This document shows positions 5,023 through 10,422 of a stretch of DNA of 10,422 nt, one piece after another. Both the position numbers and the translations under genes were made by a program. Source of the stretch: Alphaproteobacteria bacterium (GTDB taxonomy: Bacteria > Pseudomonadota > Alphaproteobacteria > UBA8366). The DNA lies in the NCBI GenBank assembly GCA_029861675.1, contig JAOTYV010000164.1, forward strand, positions 1 to 10,422, in the 5' to 3' direction. Below the pieces are notes generated by a model, which worked only from the letters and a program-made list of their open reading frames with translations, did no database searches and had not been told where the DNA came from. How positions within the stretch are numbered: position 1 is the first letter of the stretch; each line of letters starts with the position of its first letter.

Positions 5023-7351
5023 GATTGGCGGGGCCGACGACCCCTTCCTTCTCCATTCGTTCGACGATACGGGCCGCGCGGTTATAGCCGATTTGCAGAT
5101 GCCGTTGAATAAAACTCGTCGACGCCTTTTGCTCCTCAGCCACCAGCGCGACCGCGCGGTCGTAGAGTTCGTCGCCGGAATCGCCGCCGGCGCCGCCGTC
5201 CAGGGTGAGCGCCATTTCACCGTCGTCTTCGGTAATGGCGTCGATATAGATCGGGTCGCCCTGCGATTTGAGGAAATTTGCGACCTGTTCGACTTCGCCA
5301 TCATCAACGAAGGGGCCATGCACCCGGGTGATTCTGCCGCCGCCCGCCATGTGCAGCATGTCGCCCTGGCCGAGCAACTGTTCCGCGCCCTGTTCGCCGA
5401 GAATGGTGCGGCTGTCGATCTTCGAGGTGACCTGGAAGCTGACCCGGGTCGGAAAATTCGCCTTGATCGTGCCGGTGATGACATCGACCGACGGGCGTTG
5501 TGTCGCCATGATCAAATGGATCCCGGCGGCGCGCGCCATTTGCGCCAGCCGCTGGATCGACGCTTCGATGTCCTTACCGGCGACCAGCATGAGGTCGGCC
5601 ATTTCATCGACCACCACGACGATATAGGGCAGCGGCACCAGGTCGAGCGGCTGCTCCTCGATGATTGGCTTGCCGGACTCCGAATCGAATCCGGTCTGAA
5701 CCTTGCGGATGATTTCCTCGCCCTTGCGCGCGGCCTCGGCGATGCGCCGGTTGTATCCTTCGATATTGCGCACGCCCAGCTTCGACATCGACTGGTAGCG
5801 CTCTTCCATCTCGCGCACGGTCCATTTCAGCGCCACCACGGCCTTGCGCGGGTCGGTGACCACCGGGGCGATGAGGTGGGGAATATCGTCATAGACCGAC
5901 AGTTCGAGCATTTTCGGGTCGATCAGAATGAGCTTGCAGGCGTTTGGGCTGTGCCGGTACAGCAGCGACAGGATCATCGCATTGAGGCCGACCGACTTGC
6001 CCGAACCGGTGGTGCCGGCGATCAGCAGATGCGGCATGCGCGCAAGATCGGTGATGATCGCGCCGCCGCCGATATCCTTGCCGAGCACCAGTGGCAGTTT
6101 GCCGGCCGCCTTCTCATAGTCGCGCGAGGCCAGCAATTCGCGCAGATACACCGTTTCGCGGCGCTGGTTCGGCAATTCGATGCCGATGACATTGCGGCCC
6201 GGAATCACCGCGATACGAACCGAAACCGAACTCATCGACCGGGCGATGTCGTCGGAGAGGCCGATGACACGGCTGGTCTTGGTGCCTGGCGCCGGCTCCA
6301 ACTCATACAATGTGACGACCGGCCCCGGCCGCACCTTGACGACCTCGCCCCGCACGCCGAAATCCTCGAGCACGCCTTCCAGCAGCCGGGCGTTCTGGTG
6401 CAGCGCTTCTTCGTTGATGGCGCGCGCGTCGGCCGGGACCTCCGGAACTTCTTCGAGCAGCTCCAGCGGCGGCAGGTCGATCCCCGCATCGGTGCGGGGC
6501 AGGTCCAGTTTGCGCTGGCGCGCGGCGACCGCCCGTTTGCTCGGTTTGGTGCGCGCGCCCGGCGTTTCCACCAAATCGTCCATGCGCCGTTCGGGCTGGC
6601 GCACCGCCGGTCGTTCCGGCGGCGGGTCGGCTTTCGGGGTCAGCAACGGCTCCTTGCGCTTGGGCCGCTTGGTGTTCACCGCCTTTGCCGTTTTCGGGCG
6701 GGGTCGTAGAAATTGGAAAGGCCACCGCACGGTCCGGCCGACGGCGCCGGCGGCGCCATTCAGGATCACCCCGGCGCGCTGCCATTCCTCGGTGCTGTAA
6801 CCCAAGACGTAATACATCAGCACGCCCGACGCGCCGCCCAGGATCGCGAACACCCAGGCGCCATCGACCGCAAGGCGCATCAGCGAAAACCCTTCGATCA
6901 ACCGCGACAACAGAAGTTTGCCGACGAATCCGCCCATGCCGGAATCGAGCGGCCATGCCCGCGGCCGGTCGAGCGCCGCCACCGCCACGGCCGCGGTGAG
7001 CAGGGCAAGCGGCAACAGGGCGAGACGCAGCAGCGGCACCGGAATCGCGTGCCGGCGCAGCAGCCGGACACCCCAGGCGCCCAGGATCGGAACGGTCAAG
7101 GCGCCGGCGAGACCGAGCGTCTGCAGCAACAGGTCGCTCACATAAGCGCCGAGCGGGCCCATCAAGTTGGCGACGTGCCGTGTGCTGGCGGTGTTGAAGG
7201 ACGGATCCGACGGGCGGTAGGTTACCAGCGCAAGGAACAGCGCCACGGCCGACAAAAACAGCGCGAGCCCCACCAGTTCGACGGCCCTGCGGCGCAGGAA
7301 TTCAGCCGCGCCGGGCGGTAGAAAAGCGGTTTTTCGGCTTGCCGTCGCCAT
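4985..7351 (-). CDS. ftsK: DNA translocase FtsK/SpoIIIE
   Basis: A 788-residue FtsK, a septum-anchored hexameric motor that pumps chromosome dimers and termini through the closing division site. The N-terminus has about four membrane segments (near 26-45, 72-98, 104-126 and 166-186). A basic, proline-rich linker follows (210-290, with KRPKRK), shorter than in E. coli. The motor has Walker A GTTGSGKS at 446-453 and Walker B YIVVVVDE at 576-583, then MATQRPSVDVITGTIKANFPTR (616-636, conserved in the family). The gamma winged helix occupies 728-786 (FIQRHLQIGYNRAARIVERME), which reads KOPS-type polarity sites. ATG 7351 has AGGAGA five bases upstream; the extra 38 codons open upstream are not needed. 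lolA overlaps its end. No TatD or XerC partners are in view. Confidence 0.97.
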   Translation of the reverse strand: MATASRKTAFLPPGAAEFLRRRAVELVGLALFLSAVALFLALVTYRPSDPSFNTASTRHVANLMGPLGAYVSDLLLQTLGLAGALTVPILGAWGVRLLRRHAIPVPLLRLALLPLALLTAAVAVAALDRPRAWPLDSGMGGFVGKLLLSRLIEGFSLMRLAVDGAWVFAILGGASGVLMYYVLGYSTEEWQRAGVILNGAAGAVGRTVRWPFQFLRPRPKTAKAVNTKRPKRKEPLLTPKADPPPERPAVRQPERRMDDLVETPGARTKPSKRAVAARQRKLDLPRTDAGIDLPPLELLEEVPEVPADARAINEEALHQNARLLEGVLEDFGVRGEVVKVRPGPVVTLYELEPAPGTKTSRVIGLSDDIARSMSSVSVRIAVIPGRNVIGIELPNQRRETVYLRELLASRDYEKAAGKLPLVLGKDIGGGAIITDLARMPHLLIAGTTGSGKSVGLNAMILSLLYRHSPNACKLILIDPKMLELSVYDDIPHLIAPVVTDPRKAVVALKWTVREMEERYQSMSKLGVRNIEGYNRRIAEAARKGEEIIRKVQTGFDSESGKPIIEEQPLDLVPLPYIVVVVDEMADLMLVAGKDIEASIQRLAQMARAAGIHLIMATQRPSVDVITGTIKANFPTRVSFQVTSKIDSRTILGEQGAEQLLGQGDMLHMAGGGRITRVHGPFVDDGEVEQVANFLKSQGDPIYIDAITEDDGEMALTLDGGAGGDSGDELYDRAVALVAEEQKASTSFIQRHLQIGYNRAARIVERMEKEGVVGPANHVGKREILIGSH

Positions 7352-7744
7352 GTCTCTCCTCGCTCGATCCGTCAGCCGCCGAACGCCAGGACGGCTCGCG
7401 CAGAGCCGGCATGGCGCAACGGCGCAACCCCTATGTAGGCAGCGCCCGGCGTTTTGCCAGTGCAATTATCGGATTGCGTCCTGCCGCTGCGCGCCGCCCG
7501 AAATTTCCCGGACAGCGTGTGCGACCGCCATAACGAGTTGGCGCCAAGTCGATTGGGGCACGGATTCAGCATTGGACGATTCGGCAACCGAATTGCGACA
7601 AGTATAGAATACAAAATTTCCAAGAAACCCTGCGGAAGTCTAGCGATGCATTTGATATTATTCAAGCATGAACCGCTAGGTTATTTTTAAATCGCGGACA
7701 GTATTTCAAAGTTGTTGTTGCAAATTTGCGGCGAGACTTCGAGT
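7352..7744. other. Non-coding stretch upstream of ftsK
   Basis: About 390 bases without a convincing gene. The half near ftsK is GC-rich; 7590-7690 is clearly AT-rich. Frames of 78-97 codons on either strand have no ribosome-binding site and no recognisable protein character. The minus strand has a TATACT (7601-7606) about 250 bases before ftsK that could be a -10 box, but I find no -35 at a normal distance. CTAGCG (7640-7645) and CGCTAG (7674-7679) form a 6-bp inverted repeat, with ATGC/GCAT inside and a 4-base bulge. The ftsK promoter should lie here, but I cannot place it. Confidence 0.5.
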
Positions 7745-7777
7745 GAACACCCGGAAGGCGATACCTTCCGGGTGTTC
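7745..7777 (-). terminator. Perfect 14-bp hairpin, distal terminator of glnK-amtB
   Basis: GAACACCCGGAAGG (7745-7758) and CCTTCCGGGTGTTC (7764-7777) pair perfectly around a five-base loop. This is the strongest hairpin in the window. It lies 69 bases past the amtB stop on the minus strand, with no plus-strand gene upstream that would need it. No U-tract follows on either strand, so it may terminate weakly or protect the 3' end of the message. Confidence 0.65.
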
Positions 7778-7780
7778 GTT

Positions 7781-7819
7781 GGGGCGTATCGGGACGGGCC
7801 TGTTCGGGCCGTACGCCCC
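7781..7819 (-). terminator. Second hairpin immediately after amtB
   Basis: GGGGCGTA (7781-7788) pairs perfectly with TACGCCCC (7812-7819). Inside, CGGGCC (7795-7800) and GGGCCG (7806-7811) pair with one G-G mismatch around a five-base loop, and there is a six-base bulge on the left side. It begins 27 bases after the amtB stop and stands three bases from the larger hairpin, forming a tandem pair. No U-tract is present. Confidence 0.5.
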
Positions 7820-7845
7820 TCACCGGGTCTGTTGAAAGCCCGGAT

Positions 7846-9210
7846 CTATATGGTTTGCGATCCGGACCCGAATTCCGGGTAGGCCTCCATGCCCAGTTCG
7901 GCCTTGTCGAGACCGATGACTTCGGCCTCTTCGTCGGTCCGGAGTCCCACCGTCACTTTGAGAACCATCCAAACGACCCCGCTGGCGACGAAGACGAAGC
8001 CGCCGATGGCGATGATCCCGATGAGCTGGGTTACGATCGACCCGCCGCCGAAGATGCCGACACAGAGCGTGCCCCAGATGCCGGCCACCAGATGGGCCGA
8101 CAGGGCACCGACCACGTCGTCGATCTTCAGCTTGTCGAGCAGCGGCACCGCGAACACCACGAGCGCGCCGCCGACACCGCCGACGACCAGCGACAGCGCC
8201 GGGTTTTGCAGATCTGGTCCCGCGGTGATCGAGACCAGCCCGGCGATGGCGCCGTTGAGACACATCGTCAGGTCGATCTTCTTGTACAGCAGCTGGGTCA
8301 GCGCCATGACAACCAGGACGCCGGCCGCGGCGGCCAGGTTGGTGTTGACGTAGACGATCGACATCGCCGTTGCGTCGAGCGCGCTGCCAAGGGCGAGCTG
8401 CGAGCCGCCGTTGAAGCCGAACCAGCCGAACCACAGGATGAAGGTGCCGAGCGTCGCCAGCGGCAGGTTTGCGCCGGGCAGCGGATTGACGCTGCCGTTC
8501 GCGCCGTACTTACCCTTGCGTGCGCCGAGAATGAGGGCGCCCGAAAGCGCGGCCCAGCCGCCGGTCGAATGCACCAGTGTCGATCCGGCAAAATCGGTGA
8601 AGCCCAGGCCGTCGAGCCAGCCCTTGCCCCAGACCCAGGAGCCCTGGATCGGATAGATGACGCCGCTCAGCACGATCACGAAAATCAGGAACGGCCACAC
8701 CTTGATCCGTTCGGCCAGGGTGCCCGACACGATCGACGCCGCGGTGGCGACAAAGACCATCTGGAAGAACCAGTCGGACATGACCGAATAGCCGTTCGCG
8801 TCGATTACCTTCTTGGCCATCTCCGGCGTCGCCTTGTCGGCGGCGTTGATCAACGCGAGCTCGTCGGCCGACGGGTTATAGAACAAGGTCAATGTGCCCA
8901 TAACCCCGCCGCCCACATCGGTGTACATCAGGCTATAGCCGATCAGATAGAACATGATGCCGGCGAGAGAATAGAGCGCGATATTCTTGAGGCAGATCGC
9001 CGCCGTATTCTTGGTGCGCACCAGGCCCGATTCCAGCATCGCAAAGCCGGCGGCCATCCACATCACCAGGAAACCGTGCACGAGAAACGAGAAAGTGTTG
9101 AAGATGTATTTGGTTTCGTCGCTGACCGCGGCATGCGCGTCGCCGGTTGCGGCGAACAGGCCGAGAAAGGTGAGGGCACACAGCGCCACCCGATTGATCC
9201 AGTTATTCAC
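7846..9210 (-). CDS. amtB: Ammonium transporter AmtB
   Basis: A 454-residue Amt-family channel that conducts ammonium into the cell as a trimer. A hydrophobic leader (residues 4-27, ending GDAHA) precedes the first core helix, a known feature of bacterial Amt proteins. About eleven membrane segments follow. Key residues are visible: AGFAMLESGLVR at 54-65, D206 in TDFAGST, H214 in LVHSTGGWA and H373 in SAHLVAGIWG, the twin-histidine pair of the pore, plus WFGWFGFNGGS at 260-270. The C-terminal tail carries EEAEVIGLDKAELGMEAY, the region that contacts PII. I chose GTG 9210 because GGGGAG lies about 9 bases upstream and the leader starts MNNWINR; ATG 9246 would overlap glnK and lacks a site. It lies 19 bases after glnK, in the standard glnK-amtB operon. 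Two hairpins follow the stop. Confidence 0.97.
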   Translation of the reverse strand: MNNWINRVALCALTFLGLFAATGDAHAAVSDETKYIFNTFSFLVHGFLVMWMAAGFAMLESGLVRTKNTAAICLKNIALYSLAGIMFYLIGYSLMYTDVGGGVMGTLTLFYNPSADELALINAADKATPEMAKKVIDANGYSVMSDWFFQMVFVATAASIVSGTLAERIKVWPFLIFVIVLSGVIYPIQGSWVWGKGWLDGLGFTDFAGSTLVHSTGGWAALSGALILGARKGKYGANGSVNPLPGANLPLATLGTFILWFGWFGFNGGSQLALGSALDATAMSIVYVNTNLAAAAGVLVVMALTQLLYKKIDLTMCLNGAIAGLVSITAGPDLQNPALSLVVGGVGGALVVFAVPLLDKLKIDDVVGALSAHLVAGIWGTLCVGIFGGGSIVTQLIGIIAIGGFVFVASGVVWMVLKVTVGLRTDEEAEVIGLDKAELGMEAYPEFGSGSQTI

Positions 9211-9229
9211 GTGTTTGGTCTCCCCTGAA

Positions 9230-9568
9230 TTAGATGGCGTCGCCATCGGTCTCGCCGGTGCGAATGCGCACCGCTTTGGTGATGTCGAGGACGAAGATCT
9301 TGCCGTCGCCGATCCGTTCGGTGTTGGCCACCGCCTGGATTGTTTCGACCACCGTTTCGGTCCTGTCGTCCGTTACGGCGATTTCGATCTTCACCTTGGG
9401 CAGAAAACTCACCGCGTATTCGGCGCCCCTATAGACCTCGGTCTGCCCCTTTTGCCGGCCGAAACCTTTGACTTCGCTGACCGTGAGTCCCTCGACGCCG
9501 AGCGCGGTCAAAGCCTCGCGCACGTCGTCGAGCTTGAATGGTTTGATAATTGCCATGACCAGCTTCAT
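9230..9568 (-). CDS. glnK: Nitrogen regulatory protein P-II
   Basis: Exactly 112 residues, the canonical PII length. PII trimers bind ATP/ADP and 2-oxoglutarate; when nitrogen is plentiful they plug AmtB and adjust nitrogen regulators. [20 protein letters not shown] is the standard start. The T-loop runs from about 37 to 55 with Y51 (GAEYAVSF), the uridylylation site. [10 protein letters not shown] follows, then the B-loop [10 protein letters not shown] and the C-terminal [10 protein letters not shown], which forms the C-loop. ATG 9568 has AGGAAA at a spacing of 8; an open frame extends 30 codons upstream, but its basic sequence is unlike PII and overlaps the probable promoter. It is named glnK rather than glnB because amtB follows 19 bases later. 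The sequence does not by itself separate the two. Confidence 0.96.
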   Translation of the reverse strand: MKLVMAIIKPFKLDDVREALTALGVEGLTVSEVKGFGRQKGQTEVYRGAEYAVSFLPKVKIEIAVTDDRTETVVETIQAVANTERIGDGKIFVLDITKAVRIRTGETDGDAI

Positions 9569-9876
9569 TGAGAGTTTTCCTTTCGCTCGTCGCTTCTGAT
9601 GGCGGGCCGCCGCTCTTGCGGAGCGTTGCTGCGGCGGTTTCTTCTTTACCAAATTCAAGAACCGTGCCGTTCGCGCAGCAGGATACTTATGTATATGTTA
9701 CAAAGGATTATCGTTGTTGGCGGGCCGGGGAACGGATTTCTCCATTGGGCCGATGATTAAAAAATCGGCAGCCGCATTAAATTGCACAAATTTTATCCAC
9801 ATTGGGAATTGCATCGGCGCGATCGCGCGGCATTTTGACGGCTGGACAGCGCCGCCCGCCCCGGCGATGGTGGGGC
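9569..9876. other. Divergent intergenic region between glnK and the UbiH-type gene
   Basis: About 308 bases with no gene. Besides the sigma-54-type match at 9654-9669 it holds TGTA-N5-TACA (9690-9702) and GCCGAT/ATCGGC with a 9-base A-rich loop (9749-9769). Bases 9750-9805 are AT-rich and may hold the promoter of the rightward gene, but I cannot assign a -35/-10 pair. Open frames across it have no start signals or protein character. Confidence 0.5.
9654..9669 (-). promoter_or_regulatory. Candidate sigma-54 promoter of glnK-amtB
   Basis: On the minus strand the 16 bases are CGGCACGGTTCTTGAA. Against the sigma-54 consensus YTGGCACGRNNNTTGCW, the -24 GGCACG block matches fully, the spacing to TTG is right, and the two differences are C for T before GG and A for C after TTG. 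Transcription would start near 9644, about 75 bases before the glnK ATG. glnK-amtB operons are commonly under NtrC and sigma-54 (known). I found no clear paired NtrC enhancer sites further upstream, and the altered C of the -12 GC weakens the match. Confidence 0.45.
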
Positions 9877-10422
9877 ATGACGGGGAACACGCCCACGACA
9901 CCCGCGACACCCGGTACGCCGAAGGGGAGACCCGCCGCTCCGGCGGCGGCCGAACAGTTCGAACTGCTGATCGTGGGCGGCGGCCTGACCGGCATGACAT
10001 TGGCCTGCGCCCTTGCGGGGGCCGGCTTGCGGGTCGCCGTGGTCGACCGGCAGCCCGCGGATGCGATGGTGGCCGCGACCTATGACGGCCGGGCCTCGGC
10101 GATCGCGCACGCGTCGGCGCGGGTGCTGCAGGGGATCGGCGTGTGGTCCGGGCTGCGGGAGGGCGCTTCGCCGATCCGGGACATTCGGGTTGCCGATGGC
10201 CATCCGGTGCGGGGTATTTCGTCGCTGTTCCTGCACTACGATCACCGCGATCTCGGCGACGATCCGTTTGGATACATCATCGAAAACCGCGTGCTCCGGC
10301 GGGCCTTGCTGGAGCGCGCGGCCGCGTTGCCGTCGCTGACCCTGCTCGCGCCCGCTGAAATTTCGGAATTGAACCGGGGACCGAACACGGTCGACGCGGT
10401 TCTGTCCGATGGGCGGGGTCTG
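9877..10422 (+). CDS. UbiH/UbiF/VisC-family FAD-dependent hydroxylase (partial, 3' end outside)
   Basis: The first 182 residues of a class A flavin monooxygenase of the ubiquinone-ring hydroxylase group. FELLIVGGGLTGMTLACAL at 28-46 is the Rossmann GxGxxG for FAD, D57 at the end of VAVVDR would bind the ribose, and YDGRASAIAHASARVLQGIGVW at 69-90 matches the family's conserved D-x-R-x-x-A region. YIIENRVLRRALLERA at 133-148 is also characteristic. The DG and GD motifs lie beyond the window. The first 25 residues are rich in Thr, Pro and Ala and precede the fold. No ATG, GTG or TTG occurs between ATG 9877 and the first strand, so this start or one upstream must be used; the ribosome-binding site is weak (GGTGGGG). 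UbiH, UbiF and other ubiquinone hydroxylases cannot be separated from this piece. Confidence 0.92.
   Translation, partial: MTGNTPTTPATPGTPKGRPAAPAAAEQFELLIVGGGLTGMTLACALAGAGLRVAVVDRQPADAMVAATYDGRASAIAHASARVLQGIGVWSGLREGASPIRDIRVADGHPVRGISSLFLHYDHRDLGDDPFGYIIENRVLRRALLERAAALPSLTLLAPAEISELNRGPNTVDAVLSDGRGL

Noticed and set aside
5023..5484. Long upstream extension of the lolA frame
   Set aside because: It lies wholly inside ftsK in another frame, and a signal peptide begins at 5022 or 5010.
4964..6709. Open frame of 581 codons on the plus strand opposite ftsK
   Set aside because: Antisense shadow of a high-GC gene; rich in Arg, Asp and His, no domain, no ribosome-binding site, while the minus strand encodes a complete FtsK.
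7372..7665. Possible small gene of 97 codons (minus strand) upstream of ftsK
   Set aside because: No ribosome-binding site, no recognisable fold, and composition changes abruptly along it.
7855..9228. Open frame of 457 codons on the plus strand opposite amtB
   Set aside because: Mirror of the AmtB codons; charged low-complexity composition and no family likeness.
9569..9658. 30-codon N-terminal extension of PII
   Set aside because: Basic sequence unlike PII, overlaps the likely promoter, and the 112-residue form has its own ribosome-binding site.
9690..9702. TGTA-N5-TACA dyad near the glnK promoter as an operator
   Set aside because: Only four-base arms; expected by chance in an AT-rich patch, so kept only as a note.

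Overview
The window reads as ordinary chromosome from a high-GC alphaproteobacterium, most like the Rhodospirillales. This rests on codon use, on the company of glnK-amtB, ftsK, lolA, xth and a UbiH-type monooxygenase, and on the character of the proteins; it was not checked against a database. No phage, IS, CRISPR, tRNA or rRNA was recognised. Almost the whole window is explained by known families, and I do not see a convincing undescribed system.

Layout, left to right. Bases 1-601 (+) hold the last 38 codons of an ABC transporter ATP-binding protein, followed 24 bases later by a small stand-alone cyclic-nucleotide-binding-fold protein. Converging on it from the minus strand is xth (exonuclease III), preceded by a fumarylacetoacetate-hydrolase-family gene. 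Upstream of that lies a decayed flavin/NAD reductase gene (2138-2364) of which only the start of the FAD domain and the C-terminal tail survive, in different frames. A further minus-strand pair follows: a class I glutamine amidotransferase (PuuD-like) and an alpha/beta hydrolase whose start codon lies one base after the amidotransferase stop.

Bases 4348-7351 (-) carry ftsK followed by an overlapping lolA, pairing the septal DNA translocase with the periplasmic lipoprotein carrier. A gap of about 490 bases follows, ending in two strong hairpins that most likely terminate the next operon. That operon is glnK-amtB (7846-9568, -), the PII nitrogen sensor and the ammonium channel it plugs; a fair sigma-54-type promoter match lies upstream. 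Divergently, from 9877 (+), begins a UbiH/UbiF/VisC-type FAD monooxygenase of ubiquinone synthesis, cut by the window end.

ftsK, lolA and xth are often adjacent in alphaproteobacteria. Here a block of about 2.9 kb (FAH-family gene, reductase pseudogene, hydrolase, amidotransferase) separates lolA from xth, which suggests an accessory catabolic insertion that is now partly decaying. The most interesting points are that pseudogene, the long inverted repeat just upstream of it, the coupled amidotransferase-hydrolase pair of unknown substrate, and the regulatory DNA around glnK-amtB.
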